The notes: generated from the sequence alone by a model not told the origin. Shown: positions 25,309 to 35,971, counted from the stretch's first letter. The stretch: DNA of 64,000 bases from Candidatus Aminicenantota bacterium (GCA_016927475.1 JAFGMO010000002.1:62001-126000); one strand, 5' to 3'. Translations and numbers: made by a program.

Positions 25309-26010
25309 TTAATCCCGGATTTTCTGTTTTTCCTCGTCGTGAAAATAATACCGCTTGATGTATTTTTCCTGAACCTCAAAGGACCAGTGGACATCCCTGA
25401 TGTATCTCGCCGCTTCCTTGAACTTTCCTTCAAATAGAAAACCGATAAGATAAAGGTGTTCCTCGATTGAAGATTCTTCCCACTCCTTGACATACGACTT
25501 CAGCCGCGGGAAATCGTAAAGCCTTTTTTTCAGCATATCCACCGTTTTTTTCAGAATTTTGTTACCGCACAACTGCAAAAAAACATCGTGAAATTTCAGG
25601 TTTTTTTTGTAATAAAGGTCAAAATTATCCCGTTTCAGGGCACTCCGCATTTCCAGGGTCAGTTTTTCCATTCTTTTGATATCCGGTTTTCCCATTTTTC
25701 CGGACGCTTCAAGAAGCGCTTTGTTCTCCAGAGCCCCAATAACCTGGTAATATTCTTTGATATCCTGCAGCTCCAGCCTGTTGACGTAAACTCCTTGTCG
25801 GGGAAGGATGGTTACAAAACCTTCCATCTCCAATTGGATCAAAGCATCCCGCAGCGGAGTTTTGCTTATCCCTAATTTTTGGCATGTGGATTCCATTTTG
25901 ATCACAGAACCCGGTTTTATTTTCCCCTTCTGCATCTGATCCCGCAGATAATGATAGACCTGCTCTTTAAGGGAGGTGAGATTAAGGACGCTTTTGGCAC
26001 TCATGTTCAC
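25309..26010 (-). CDS. GntR-family transcriptional regulator, FadR/FCD subfamily
   Basis: 233 residues. The N-terminal winged helix (about 12-78) shows the GntR pattern LKEQVYHYLRDQM, GISKTPLRDALIQLEMEGFV and ILPRQGVYV. The C-terminal helical FCD domain carries the metal-site type residues in LKFHDVF and EEHLYLIG. It starts at GTG 26010 with GGTGGG upstream. It converges with lysJ (43-bp gap). Its promoter carries ATATCAGATATC, the same 12-mer found before the hydroxyproline operon, suggesting autoregulation and control of that operon. The ligand is unknown; FCD proteins usually bind small organic acids. Confidence 0.92.
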   Translation of the reverse strand: MNMSAKSVLNLTSLKEQVYHYLRDQMQKGKIKPGSVIKMESTCQKLGISKTPLRDALIQLEMEGFVTILPRQGVYVNRLELQDIKEYYQVIGALENKALLEASGKMGKPDIKRMEKLTLEMRSALKRDNFDLYYKKNLKFHDVFLQLCGNKILKKTVDMLKKRLYDFPRLKSYVKEWEESSIEEHLYLIGFLFEGKFKEAARYIRDVHWSFEVQEKYIKRYYFHDEEKQKIRD

Positions 26011-26044
26011 ATACGGCCCACCGGCCGCTGTATCCGGATAAAAA

Positions 26045-26056
26045 ATATCAGATATC
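26045..26056 (-). promoter_or_regulatory. Operator-like palindrome upstream of the GntR gene
   Basis: ATATCAGATATC, containing the perfect odd palindrome ATATC-A-GATAT, lies 35-46 bp upstream of the GTG start. It is identical to the site at 11816-11827 before the glycyl radical operon. Shared sequence and spacing suggest a common regulator, most simply this GntR protein. Binding is inferred, not shown. Confidence 0.5.
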
Positions 26057-26085
26057 AGCGATCAAGTCAATTTCCCCGTTAACCC

Positions 26086-26226
26086 GCATTATCCATAGAT
26101 TTGGCCGACACAAATAGATAAGTTCAATTATATATGTCACTTATTGATATACTTAGGTAAAATTGATAATAAAACGCTTTCCATGATCAATTTTAAGAAA
26201 ATATCGGGCAAATTGATGAATAATGC
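26086..26226. repeat. MITE-like intergenic repeat, copy B
   Basis: 141 bp with 25-bp imperfect terminal inverted repeats (20 of 25 matching), left end GCATTATCCATAGATTTGG at 26086 and right end complementary at 26202-26226. Ends and interior match copy A at 19019-19159. There is no reading frame and no target duplication I can define. Confidence 0.65.
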
Positions 26227-26236
26227 AGTTTTATTA

Positions 26237-26276
26237 GGGTGAAGACGGGATATAAATATCACCCCTGTCTTCACCC
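26237..26276. other. Strong hairpin in the divergent GntR/receiver intergenic region
   Basis: GGGTGAAGAC (26237-26246) pairs perfectly with GTCTTCACCC (26267-26276). A bulged T and a further GGG/CCC extend the stem, leaving an AT-rich loop. It lies between divergent genes, about 265 bp before the receiver gene. No T run follows on either strand, so a standard terminator is unlikely. Confidence 0.5.
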
Positions 26277-26541
26277 ATAAAGGGTATTGAAATAATTTTT
26301 GAATCATGTAGAATTTAGATAAATTTTCTCATTTCAAACGACGAGAAGATATTGAAAGGATACAAAATAAAGGAAACAGATGTGCCGACCTTCGAAATTA
26401 CGGCTTCGTTCATCTCCATGTTCTTTTTTTTCTTAAGTCCCCTGTTTCATCACCGCCCATCCTATTCGTTCCAACCGCTCAAGACAAATGGATATCTGGT
26501 AAGAATATCGGAAAACAAAAAACTATGGAAAGGATAAAGAG
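26277..26541. other. Rest of the intergenic region before the signalling island
   Basis: With 26011-26276 this makes a 531-bp gap between the GntR gene and the first receiver gene. Apart from the operator-like site, repeat and hairpin noted separately, I see nothing convincing. A 60-codon frame at 26352-26537 has no ribosome site and an implausible composition. Confidence 0.4.
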
Positions 26542-26958
26542 ATGAGCCCCAGTCACAAACCCATCCTTCTGGTTGAAGATGACCACGTAGATGCCATGAC
26601 GGTTAAACGCGCTATGAAAGACATACAAATCGAAAACCCGCTCCATATTGTATTCAACGGCGAAGATGCTCTCGAATACCTCAGGGATCCTAACAACACA
26701 TACCCCTATTTTATTCTTCTTGACCTGAACATGCCGAAAATGACCGGGATAGAGCTTCTCCGGATTATGAAAAAAGACCGAGAACTCAAGCGAATTCCCG
26801 TCGTTATTCTTACATCCTCCCGGGAACAACAAGACAAAGTGGACTGTTTCGAACTCGGTGTCTCGGGTTTTATTCTGAAACCCGTTGAATACGAGGAGTT
26901 TGTCGATATTTTAAGAACTATTAAACTTTACTGGAAGTTGAATGAACCCCCCGGATAA
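26542..26958 (+). CDS. Single-domain response regulator (Rcp1-like)
   Basis: 138 residues, a CheY-like receiver only. The acidic pair is at D13/D14, the phospho-acceptor is D61 in LLDLNMP, the Thr is in ILTSS and the conserved Lys lies in FILKPVEY. There is no output domain. The sequence is close to the receiver at 36136-36561 (shared VDAMTVKRA and LLDLNMPKM segments). Such Rcp1-type receivers are partners of phytochrome-like kinases or phosphorelay intermediates. It is the first gene of a signalling island that ends with its paralogue. Confidence 0.93.
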   Translation: MSPSHKPILLVEDDHVDAMTVKRAMKDIQIENPLHIVFNGEDALEYLRDPNNTYPYFILLDLNMPKMTGIELLRIMKKDRELKRIPVVILTSSREQQDKVDCFELGVSGFILKPVEYEEFVDILRTIKLYWKLNEPPG

Positions 26959-27115
26959 TCTTTTTGATCTTGAACATGTACATTTCCCTTGGAGGTATCC
27001 TTCAATTTCCTGAAGTTTTCTCGTTTTTGGCCGCGTTTTTATAAGAGCTATGCGATTTTTTAGGTATACTATCCTAGGATGATAGGATAAACGTTTTCAG
27101 GATGAAACAACCACA

Positions 27116-29104
27116 ATGACAGATTTTTCAAAACAAAAAAACCATTCCAACCTTGATAATCTTTACGAAAGTATTCTCAAAAACATGTCAGAGGGAATCA
27201 TTGTCCAAGATGAAAAAGGTGACATAACATTTGTGAACCAGGCTACAGTCAATCTCCTTCATTACGAACCCGTGGAACTGATCGGAAAAAATTGGCGCAT
27301 TGTGATCCCAAAAAACTGGCACTCGCTTATGGAAAATATCGATGCCGACCGCAAGAAAGGCAAAGTCAGCCGTTACGAAATTGAACTCGTCAGAAAAGAC
27401 AAAAAGCGTATACCTGTTTTGGTAAGCGGAAGCCCTCAATTTCATGAAGGCCGGTTTACCGGTACCGTTGCCGTCTTTACGGATATGACCGAATACAAAA
27501 AGGCACAGAAAAATCAGGAACGCTGGACCGCACGGGCTGATCTCATCTGGAGAGTCGGCCAACGGGTCACAAGCAATCTCAAACTGGAACAGCTTCTCAA
27601 TGAAACCGTATCTTCCATTCGTGACACTTTCGATTATTACGGTGTCCAGCTTTTTCTATATGATGAAAAAAACAATAAACTTGTTCTTCAAGCCATAGCC
27701 GGTGCCTATGAAAAGGTTTTTCCCGAAAAGATGAGTATTGATTTAGGAAAGGGCTTGATCGGTAGAGCAGGTCATAAAAGAAAAACTCAAGTTAGCGGGG
27801 ATGTTTCAAAAAATCCTCATTACATTAAAAAAACATTTGAAGACACACACTCCGAGCTGGCCGTTGCTATTTCAAGCAAAGATGGTCTCATCGGTGTCCT
27901 TGACCTCCAAAGCGCCGAATATCATGCCTTTGACGATTCAGATGTTTCGTCTATGGAGAGCCTCTGTACACAGATCGCGAGTGCCATTGAAAATGCCAGA
28001 CTATATGAAAAAGCACAGAAAGAAATCGCCGACCGCAAACTTGCCGAACAACAAACCAAAGAAAGCGAACGGAAGTACCGGGTACTTTTCAATAATATTG
28101 CGGATCCCGTTCTCATCTTTGACAAGGAAAACCACAAAATACTTGATTGGAACAAATCTTTCAAACGAATCTACGGTTATTCCAAAAATGAACTGCAAAA
28201 CATGACCCCATATGACCTCCATCCGGAAGAAGAGTTAGAAAGAGTCAAACGGCAGATTGATGTTCGGAATGTCGACTATGGTTTTTCATACACTCACATC
28301 ACCAAATATGGACGCAAAATTATTGTCGAAATCCAATCCGAAGAAATTACCTACCAAGGAAATCCGGCCTGGATAAGCAGCATCCGCAACATCACGGAAC
28401 GCAAGCTTTTGGAGAACCAACTCAAAGATTTCGCCTATATTGTTTCTCATGACCTCAAAGCTCCTCTCAGAGCCATCAGCCAATTGGCCAGTTGGCTGGC
28501 GGAAGATTATGCAGACGTTCTCGACGATAACGGCCGTGAACAGCTTGAACTGCTCCTGGGCCGGGTAAAAAGAATGGACAGACTTATCATAGGCATTCTC
28601 CAATATTCCCGGGCAGGAAGAAAGTCAAAACGCTTGGAAAAAATCGATTTGCAAAAATTAGTACCGGAAGTTATTGAAATACTGAGCCCGCCTGAAAACA
28701 TCAAGATTCATATTAAATCCTCCCTCCCTACGATCTACAGCGAAAAAATCAAAATTGAACAGATTTTTCAAAATCTTATCAGCAATGCCATTAAATACAA
28801 TGATAAATCCCAGGGAAAAATAGAAATCGGCTGTCATGAGGAACCAAGCCATTGGAGATTTAGTATTACCGATAACGGTCCGGGAATCGAAGAAAGATAC
28901 TATGAAAAAATATTTAAAATATTTCAAACTCTGGAAGCCCGGGACCGGCGCGAAAGCACTGGAGTCGGACTTTCCGTCGTAAAAAACATCTTGGATTCAT
29001 ACGGTGAAAAAATTTGGGTTGAATCCAAAGTCGGTCAATGGACTTCTTTTTATTTCACCTATAAAAAACAACTGGAAGACAACATACATACATTAAACGG
29101 ATAA
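27116..29104 (+). CDS. PAS-GAF-PAS histidine kinase, soluble
   Basis: 662 residues, no membrane span. The order is PAS (about 15-130), GAF (about 155-300), second PAS (about 325-435), dimerisation/phospho-acceptor domain with H445 in [14 protein letters not shown], and a HATPase domain with N-box [11 protein letters not shown]1 DNGPGI and G2 [11 protein letters not shown]. It should autophosphorylate in the cytoplasm in response to a small ligand or redox/light signal. The H-box and ATPase domain are close copies of those in the kinases at 31365 and 32198, so the three arose by duplication. No bilin-binding Cys is obvious in the GAF domain. Confidence 0.93.
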   Translation: MTDFSKQKNHSNLDNLYESILKNMSEGIIVQDEKGDITFVNQATVNLLHYEPVELIGKNWRIVIPKNWHSLMENIDADRKKGKVSRYEIELVRKDKKRIPVLVSGSPQFHEGRFTGTVAVFTDMTEYKKAQKNQERWTARADLIWRVGQRVTSNLKLEQLLNETVSSIRDTFDYYGVQLFLYDEKNNKLVLQAIAGAYEKVFPEKMSIDLGKGLIGRAGHKRKTQVSGDVSKNPHYIKKTFEDTHSELAVAISSKDGLIGVLDLQSAEYHAFDDSDVSSMESLCTQIASAIENARLYEKAQKEIADRKLAEQQTKESERKYRVLFNNIADPVLIFDKENHKILDWNKSFKRIYGYSKNELQNMTPYDLHPEEELERVKRQIDVRNVDYGFSYTHITKYGRKIIVEIQSEEITYQGNPAWISSIRNITERKLLENQLKDFAYIVSHDLKAPLRAISQLASWLAEDYADVLDDNGREQLELLLGRVKRMDRLIIGILQYSRAGRKSKRLEKIDLQKLVPEVIEILSPPENIKIHIKSSLPTIYSEKIKIEQIFQNLISNAIKYNDKSQGKIEIGCHEEPSHWRFSITDNGPGIEERYYEKIFKIFQTLEARDRRESTGVGLSVVKNILDSYGEKIWVESKVGQWTSFYFTYKKQLEDNIHTLNG

Positions 29105-29142
29105 ATGGATTTGCAACTTTGCCGATCACAAGGACAAAAATA

Positions 29143-31341
29143 ATGGCGAATCAACGGATAAAACTTCTTTTTATTGATGACGACGGATTTGAACGGATGG
29201 CTTTCAAACGTTTCGTCACAAGCGAAAAACTCCCCTATAATCTCAACATGTCCGGTTCCATCAAGGAATCCACTTCCCTACTTAAAAAAAAATCATTTGA
29301 CATCATCATCCTTGATTATCTTCTGGGGGATGGAACCGCTTTTGATCTTTTTGACATTATGAGAGGAACACCTTTTATCATTGTAACGGGTATGGGAGAT
29401 CAGGAAATCGCTGTACAAGCCATGAAATCAGGAGCATACGACTATTTAACCAAAGATTCAAACGGATATTATCTCAAGACAATACCCGTTATGGTCGAAA
29501 ATGCTCTTCAGCGGAAATCTTCCGAGAAAGAACTCACAAAATACAGGGAACACCTGGAAGAACTTGTTGAACAGAGAACGGGTGAACTCCGTTCGGAAAT
29601 CATTCAGAGAAAAAAAACAGCCGAAGAACTGGAAAAAGCCCGGTCTGAGCTGGAAATCCGGGTTAATGAAAGAACATCGGAACTTGCAAAAACTTTAAAG
29701 GAACTTCAGGAAGAAATAAAAGAAAGAAAAAAGGCCCAGAAAATTGCTCAAGAAGCCAATAAAGCGAAAAGTCAGTTTCTGGCCAATATGAGCCATGAAA
29801 TCCGAACACCTATGAACGGAATCCTCGGGATGTGCGAGTTAGCCCTGGACACCGCTCTTAATGAAACACAACGGGATTACCTGGAAATCATCCGCACTTC
29901 GGCGGAATCCTTGATGAACATCATCAACGACATCCTTGATTTTTCCAAGATTGAAGCCAAAAGGATGGAACTGGAAATTCTCCCTTTTAACATTCGGGAT
30001 ATGATTCATAATACAATCAACACTCTTGTTTGGCAGGCGGAACAGAGGGAATTGGAACTGGCCTGCTTCATTCCCCCCAACATTCCGGAAAAAGTGGAAG
30101 GAGATCCGGGGCGGCTGCGACAGGTTTTGTTGAACCTTCTCGGCAACGCCATAAAATTTACTGAAAAAGGTGAAGTCGTTATCTCCGTGAATGTCAGGCA
30201 TAAAAAAAACAGCGATCCCCTTTTCCATTTTAAAGTCACGGATACGGGAATTGGGATTTCAGCCAAAAAGCAGCAAATGATATTCAATCCTTTCTTTCAA
30301 GTCGACGGATCAACGACCCGCAAGTACGGAGGTTCCGGACTGGGACTGGCAATATCCCGGGAGCTGGTCGAACTCATGGGGGGAAAACTCCTTCTGAAAA
30401 GCAAGGAAGGACTAGGAAGCACTTTTTATTTTTCCATACCTCTTCGCATAAAGGAAACAAGCATAAACCTGAATCAAATGATTCCCCTCGATGATATCAA
30501 AAATCTGCGCGTTCTGGTCGTTGATGACAACCAAACCCACCTTAATATCCTGACTAAAACACTGAAAAGCTGGGGGATGATTCCCATCTCTGTAAACAAT
30601 GGTCAAGAAGCGCTGTCCCGGTTGAAAAAAGTCCAAAAATCCGGCGAAAATTTCGCTTGTACAATAATTGATGCAGGGATGCCCCAGATGGACGGTTTAT
30701 CCCTCGCGGAAAAAATAAAAAGGAACAAGGTTAATACTCCTATCATCATTATGCTGCTTTCATCGGCCGGCATACGCGGAGATGCCAGCCGTTGTCGCGG
30801 AATCGGCGTTTCCGCCTATCTTACTAAACCCATCAAGCAGGATGACCTACTCAAAGCGATAAAACTCACACTGGGGTCATCAAAAGACAGCAAAGAAAAA
30901 AGAACGCTTATCACCAGGCACAGCCTTAGGGAATATTTTCCTAAACTCAAACTGCTTCTGGCTGAAGACAATATTATCAACCAAAAAATGGCCGCCCGTC
31001 TTTTGGAGAAAGAGGGCCATTCCGTATATGTTGCCGGCAATGGTTCCGAGGTTCTATCCGCATTAAAGAATAACCGTTTCGATGCCATCCTTATGGACAT
31101 TCAAATGCCGCTTATGGACGGCCTCGAAACCACAGCAGCCATTCGAAAAAAGGAGAAAAAAACAGGGAAGCATATTCCCATCATCGGCATGACCGCACAT
31201 GCCATGAAATCAGACCGTGAGCGGTGCCTTGAATCCGGTATGGATGAGTATATTTCCAAACCCATCGATCCCAAGAAATTGCTGAAAACAATATATGAAA
31301 TCACGTTATGTACCAAAAAAAATATGAACATGTTACTATGA
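29143..31341 (+). CDS. Hybrid histidine kinase: REC-HisKA-HATPase-REC-REC
   Basis: 732 residues from ATG 29143; the frame is open from TTG 29119, but the protein from 29143 begins [14 protein letters not shown] like a normal receiver. Domains in order: N-terminal receiver (Asp in IILDYLLG), a long coiled coil (about 120-205), HisKA with H218 in [11 protein letters not shown], HATPase ([29 protein letters not shown]), receiver 2 (Asp in [11 protein letters not shown]) and receiver 3 (Asp in [11 protein letters not shown]). No histidine phosphotransfer domain is fused. The N-terminal receiver may take phosphate from the neighbouring kinases. The kinase core is of the BarA type, unlike the other three. 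Confidence 0.93.
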   Translation: MANQRIKLLFIDDDGFERMAFKRFVTSEKLPYNLNMSGSIKESTSLLKKKSFDIIILDYLLGDGTAFDLFDIMRGTPFIIVTGMGDQEIAVQAMKSGAYDYLTKDSNGYYLKTIPVMVENALQRKSSEKELTKYREHLEELVEQRTGELRSEIIQRKKTAEELEKARSELEIRVNERTSELAKTLKELQEEIKERKKAQKIAQEANKAKSQFLANMSHEIRTPMNGILGMCELALDTALNETQRDYLEIIRTSAESLMNIINDILDFSKIEAKRMELEILPFNIRDMIHNTINTLVWQAEQRELELACFIPPNIPEKVEGDPGRLRQVLLNLLGNAIKFTEKGEVVISVNVRHKKNSDPLFHFKVTDTGIGISAKKQQMIFNPFFQVDGSTTRKYGGSGLGLAISRELVELMGGKLLLKSKEGLGSTFYFSIPLRIKETSINLNQMIPLDDIKNLRVLVVDDNQTHLNILTKTLKSWGMIPISVNNGQEALSRLKKVQKSGENFACTIIDAGMPQMDGLSLAEKIKRNKVNTPIIIMLLSSAGIRGDASRCRGIGVSAYLTKPIKQDDLLKAIKLTLGSSKDSKEKRTLITRHSLREYFPKLKLLLAEDNIINQKMAARLLEKEGHSVYVAGNGSEVLSALKNNRFDAILMDIQMPLMDGLETTAAIRKKEKKTGKHIPIIGMTAHAMKSDRERCLESGMDEYISKPIDPKKLLKTIYEITLCTKKNMNMLL

Positions 31342-31364
31342 AAACACAATGAGGAGAAAGATGT

Positions 31365-32105
31365 ATGAATGAAGACAATTCTTCCGGTAAAAAAAATAAT
31401 GAAGCGGAAAAGCTAAGAAAAGAGCTGGAGGCTGTAAAAAAAGAGCTTAGAGACTTTGCTTATATCGTCTCGCACGACCTGAAAGCCCCCTTGAGGGCCA
31501 TCAACCAGCTTGCCAACTGGATCCATGATGATTATGCCGATTCATTCGATGAAGACGGAAAAGAGCAGATGCAGTTTTTGATGAAACGAGTCAAGCGCCT
31601 GGATATCCTTATCGATGGTATCTTACTCTATTCAAGAGCCGGAAGAGAGATGGAGGCTAAAAAAAACGTCGATGTGGCCGAAATGGTCAACAAGATCATC
31701 AAAAAACTCCCCCCTGATAAAAATGTCGAAGTCAGCGTTTCAGGCCCGCTGCCCACAGTGTTTGCCGAACCAGTTAAAATTACGCAGATTTTTGAAAATC
31801 TGATCGACAACGCCATTACCTTCATGGATAAACCCTCCGGCAAGGTTAAAATCACATGTCAGGATAAAGGGGATTTTTGGGAATTTAGTGTCTCGGACAA
31901 CGGCCCTGGCATTGATCCTAAATACCACGAAAAGATATTCAATATATTCCAAACCCTTCAATCCCGCGATGAACATGAAAGTTCGGGTGTAGGTCTTTCC
32001 GTCGTAAAAAAGATCATAGAATTTTATGGAGGCCAAGTCCGGATAGAAAGTAAAGCCGGATCAGGAACCTCTGTATTATTTACATTTCCAAAAAAAGAAA
32101 CATGA
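31365..32105 (+). CDS. Minimal soluble histidine kinase without sensor domain
   Basis: 246 residues: a short charged helix (about 1-30), phospho-acceptor His at H37 in [14 protein letters not shown], and a HATPase domain with NLIDNAITFM, DNGPGI and [11 protein letters not shown]. It is essentially the catalytic core of the kinases at 27116 and 32198 with no input domain or membrane span. It presumably receives its signal through a partner protein or hetero-dimerises with its paralogues. The gene lies 23 bp after the hybrid kinase with AGGAG upstream, so it is probably co-transcribed. Confidence 0.92.
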   Translation: MNEDNSSGKKNNEAEKLRKELEAVKKELRDFAYIVSHDLKAPLRAINQLANWIHDDYADSFDEDGKEQMQFLMKRVKRLDILIDGILLYSRAGREMEAKKNVDVAEMVNKIIKKLPPDKNVEVSVSGPLPTVFAEPVKITQIFENLIDNAITFMDKPSGKVKITCQDKGDFWEFSVSDNGPGIDPKYHEKIFNIFQTLQSRDEHESSGVGLSVVKKIIEFYGGQVRIESKAGSGTSVLFTFPKKET

Positions 32106-32197
32106 GACAATTTTTTTCAGGATCTCATCCTATAGGCCTCACATTTTTCCAGAGATTCTGTTTTATAAAACATTTATCTTTTAAAGAGTAAAAAAGA

Positions 32198-35100
32198 ATG
32201 GCTAAAAAATTTTCATTCCTCATTTTTCTTTCCTCTTTTGTCTGTCTCATTGCCATTCTTCCACCGGCTTTTGGAAAAAAGATCGAATTCCAGAGAATTT
32301 CCTTAGAAGAAGGTCTCTCTCAAAGTTCCATCTACTGTATTCTTCAAGATTCCAAGGGATTTTTATGGTTCGGAACCGAAGATGGTCTGAACAAGTTCGA
32401 CGGTTACAACTTTAAAATCTTGAAAAATGATCCTGAAAATCCACAAAGTTTGAATTTCAATAATATCAAAACTCTATTCGAAGACCGTCAGGGCATCATC
32501 TGGGTAGGGACCTATGGAGGAGGGCTTAACAGATACGATCGAAAAAAGGATATATTCCATCATTTCATCTCGAACCCGGCAAAAACAAATACGCTCAGCA
32601 ACAATTTCATCAACACGATTTGCCAGGACCGGATAGACAACATCTGGATTGGAACCGAAAGCGGACTGAACTGTTTTGTTCCCGGCAAGAATATATTTAT
32701 TCGATACGGAACGGATGCCGATTCCATGCGGGGATTGAAGAGCAGTAAGATAACTTGTCTCGCAGGTGACTCCCGCGGAAAGCTTTGGATAGGAACTGAC
32801 AAAGGTTTGTACCAATTCAATAAGGAAGAAGAAAATTTTGAGCGTTTTGACCTTGGCTCCTCTAAGACCAAGGCTTCAGGCTTTGTCAATGTAAGCTGTC
32901 TTGTCTCTGACACTTCAGGAAATCTCTGGGTCGGCACCATGGGAAATGGAATTTTCCGGATTCTCTTTCCCGTTGAAGGTTCCTCGCCATCTCAAATTTT
33001 AACTTACCGCCATGATGATAAAAATCCTAACTCTTTAGCGGAAGATGAGATCCAAAACCTTTATATCGACAAATCCGGCAATCTTTGGATCGGCACTTTT
33101 AGTCAAGGATTGAATATTTTGTTTCAAGATTCCATGGCCAGCGGTTCTCCTCATTTTGTTCATTCATATATGGATCCAGGGGATCCAAGAAGCTTGAGTA
33201 ACAATCAAGTCTTTTCGGTTCTGGAGGATAAATCGGGAGTCCTATGGATAGGAACTGATGTTGGATTGAACAAATATGACCGTTCTATTAAAAAATTTGA
33301 ACATACCTATCATGATCCATCCAATCCGGCCAGCTTGAGTCATAATCATGTCTATTCGATTATTCAGGATTCCTCCGGGGCTATATGGGTGGCGACTTAT
33401 GGCGGCGGCATAAATAAGCTTGAAAAAAACGACAGCAACGATTCCTTTTGGCGCTTCCATCATATTCGCCACGACCCGATTAACGGAAACAGTCTGAGCA
33501 ATGATCTTGTCCGCTGTATTGCTGAAGACAAAAGAGGATCCTTATGGATCGGAACCTACGGCAGCGGTTTGGACAGAATGGTTCCCTCGTCAAAAGAAGA
33601 CCAGAAGCCGATATTTATTCATTTTATATCCGATCCCGAAAATTCCTATTCCTTGAGTAACAATTTCATCCGCTGCATTTATGAATGCAGTCGGGAAATG
33701 CTTTGGATTGGGACGGATGCCGGTTTAAACAGATACGACCGGGCCACCAACCGCTTTCATCGATTCAACCATGATCCCAATAATCCCGGCAGTCTGAGTA
33801 ATGACCTCATCTATTGTATTTTAGAAGACAACCAGGGATTAATTTGGATCGGCACACTCAACGGCCTGAACCGCTGGGATCCCGGCAGCCAGACTTTCAT
33901 CAATTACCATGCAGTACCCGAAAATCCGGACTCGTTGAGCAACAGTGAAATATTGACCATTTTCCAGGACAGTCGCAACTGTCTTTGGGTGGGAACTTCA
34001 GGCGGACTGAACAAATACCACCCGGAAACGGAATCCTTTTCCTATTACACCATGAAGGCTGGACTCCCGAATGACCTGGTCTACGCAATCCTTGAGGATG
34101 AAGATGGGTATCTTTGGTTGAGCACGAACAAAGGCCTTTCCAAGTTCAATACAAGAACAGAACAATTTCAAAACTATGATGTAGATGATGGACTTCAAAG
34201 CAATGAATTCAATCTTGGTTCGTGCCTGAGGGACAGAGAAGGGCGGTTGTATTTTGGAGGCATCAACGGCTTTAATTTTTTCTTTCCTGATGAAATCATC
34301 AATAATCCTTTCGTACCGCCGGTTGTGATCACGGATTTTCAAGTTTTCAACAAGTCCGTCACCGTGGGGAAAAAAATCAACGGCCGAATAATACTGGAAA
34401 ATTCAATATCCGAAACAAATGAAATTGTTCTTTCACATAAAGAAAATGTCTTTTCCTTTGAGTTCGCCGCCATGAGCTTCGTAAGCCCTCAAAAAAACGA
34501 ATATAAATATATGATGGAGGGTTTTGAACCCACATGGAACTTAATCAAAGACCGGCATTTTGTCTCATACACAAATCTTCCCTCCGGAAAATATGTATTC
34601 CGGGTAATCGCCTCAAATAATGACGGCATCTGGAATAGAGAAGGCGCATCCCTTAAAATTAGGATCTCTCCGCCTTTCTGGAACACTTGGTGGTTTCGTA
34701 TCCTAGCAGGAATTCTTGTTTTAATGTTGATTGCCGGCATCCTTCGAGCCCGGACATACAAATACAAAGAAAAAACAGAAAAACTGGATGAGCTGGTTAG
34801 GGAAAGAACAAAAGAACTCGACAACGCAAATATTGTTCTCCAGCAGGAAATCCAGGAAAGAAAAAACATTGAGCGGCGTCTTCTTATTGAAAAAACCTAT
34901 CTGGACCAATTCTTTGAAAACGCTCCCGAGGGCATTGTGATGTCCGAGAACGACGGAAAGATCATTCGTGTCAACGATGAATTTCTTAAGATGTTCGGAT
35001 ATGAAATCGAGGATGTCATCGGGAAGCGTGTCGATTCGCTTATCTCCTCTGACTCCACGTTATCCAATGCCGAAGCCATCACCAAACAGGTCGCCAAAGG

Positions 35101-35971
35101 TTCAAAAATGTCTTTTGAAGCTCTAAGAAAGCGGAAAGACGGCAAGGAAATTTATGTTTCGGTATTGGCATCACCCATCTTTGTCGATAATAATCAAGTA
35201 GCAACATTTGGAATCTATCGGGATATCTCCGATCGAAAAAAAATCGACCAGAAGATTAAACAAACACTTAAAGAACTCGAAGCAGCCAACAAAGAATTGA
35301 AGGACTTTGCCTATATCGTTTCCCATGACCTCAAAGCCCCCCTTCGGGCGATCGGACAATTAGCCGTATGGATCGCTGAGGATTACGCCCATGCTCTTGA
35401 CAAAGAAGGCCAAAGACAGCTTTCCCTTCTTATCGGACGCGTTAAACGAATGGACAATTTTATCAACGGCATCCTTCAGTATTCCCGTGTTGGCCGTTAC
35501 AAGGGAAAAAGACTGAAAATTGACCTGAATAAACTCGTTCAGGAAATCATTACAAGACTTAAGCCCCAAGATGGCATTACCATCGAAATCATCGATACCC
35601 TTCCATCGGTCTGGATCGACAGAGCCCGCATTGATTTGATCTTTCAACACTTGATATCAAATGCTCTGAAATATATGGATAAACCACACGGAGAAATAAA
35701 GATCGGATGTACCGACGAAAACTCTCAGTGGAAATTCAGTGTATCGGATAACGGACCCGGCATTCATGAAAAATACCACCAAAAGATCTTCCAGATTTTC
35801 CAAACTCTTGAAGCCAGAGATAAGAGGGAGAGCACCGGCGTCGGGTTGTCTCTGGTCAAAAAAATTGTTGAAATCTATGGAGGAGAGATCTGGCTGAAAT
35901 CCAAGTTGGACCAAGGATGCACTTTTTATTTCACTCTTCCAAAAAAAATAACATCCGAATCAGAGGCATAA
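32198..35971 (+). CDS. Two-component regulator propeller histidine kinase with PAS domain
   Basis: 1257 residues. The signal peptide (about 1-26) is followed by a large periplasmic sensor of Reg_prop repeats (about 30-690; recurrent LWIGT-GLN-YD units with SLSNN linkers) forming beta-propellers, then a Y_Y_Y domain (about 755-820). A TM is at about 830-850, followed by a coiled coil, a PAS domain (about 900-1010), the phospho-acceptor H1043 in [14 protein letters not shown], and a HATPase ending the protein. The sensor half is like Bacteroidetes glycan-sensing hybrid kinases, but there is no receiver or AraC output. The kinase half belongs to the local paralogous set. The ligand is unknown. 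Confidence 0.94.
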   Translation: MAKKFSFLIFLSSFVCLIAILPPAFGKKIEFQRISLEEGLSQSSIYCILQDSKGFLWFGTEDGLNKFDGYNFKILKNDPENPQSLNFNNIKTLFEDRQGIIWVGTYGGGLNRYDRKKDIFHHFISNPAKTNTLSNNFINTICQDRIDNIWIGTESGLNCFVPGKNIFIRYGTDADSMRGLKSSKITCLAGDSRGKLWIGTDKGLYQFNKEEENFERFDLGSSKTKASGFVNVSCLVSDTSGNLWVGTMGNGIFRILFPVEGSSPSQILTYRHDDKNPNSLAEDEIQNLYIDKSGNLWIGTFSQGLNILFQDSMASGSPHFVHSYMDPGDPRSLSNNQVFSVLEDKSGVLWIGTDVGLNKYDRSIKKFEHTYHDPSNPASLSHNHVYSIIQDSSGAIWVATYGGGINKLEKNDSNDSFWRFHHIRHDPINGNSLSNDLVRCIAEDKRGSLWIGTYGSGLDRMVPSSKEDQKPIFIHFISDPENSYSLSNNFIRCIYECSREMLWIGTDAGLNRYDRATNRFHRFNHDPNNPGSLSNDLIYCILEDNQGLIWIGTLNGLNRWDPGSQTFINYHAVPENPDSLSNSEILTIFQDSRNCLWVGTSGGLNKYHPETESFSYYTMKAGLPNDLVYAILEDEDGYLWLSTNKGLSKFNTRTEQFQNYDVDDGLQSNEFNLGSCLRDREGRLYFGGINGFNFFFPDEIINNPFVPPVVITDFQVFNKSVTVGKKINGRIILENSISETNEIVLSHKENVFSFEFAAMSFVSPQKNEYKYMMEGFEPTWNLIKDRHFVSYTNLPSGKYVFRVIASNNDGIWNREGASLKIRISPPFWNTWWFRILAGILVLMLIAGILRARTYKYKEKTEKLDELVRERTKELDNANIVLQQEIQERKNIERRLLIEKTYLDQFFENAPEGIVMSENDGKIIRVNDEFLKMFGYEIEDVIGKRVDSLISSDSTLSNAEAITKQVAKGSKMSFEALRKRKDGKEIYVSVLASPIFVDNNQVATFGIYRDISDRKKIDQKIKQTLKELEAANKELKDFAYIVSHDLKAPLRAIGQLAVWIAEDYAHALDKEGQRQLSLLIGRVKRMDNFINGILQYSRVGRYKGKRLKIDLNKLVQEIITRLKPQDGITIEIIDTLPSVWIDRARIDLIFQHLISNALKYMDKPHGEIKIGCTDENSQWKFSVSDNGPGIHEKYHQKIFQIFQTLEARDKRESTGVGLSLVKKIVEIYGGEIWLKSKLDQGCTFYFTLPKKITSESEA

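Noticed and set aside
26352-26537. A 61-codon frame before the first receiver gene
   Set aside because: No ribosome site, a Phe-rich implausible sequence, and no similarity that I recognise.
27116-29104. Phytochrome (bilin-binding) function for the PAS-GAF-PAS kinase
   Set aside because: The GAF domain shows no conserved Cys-His chromophore pair and there is no PHY domain, despite the Rcp1-like receivers nearby.
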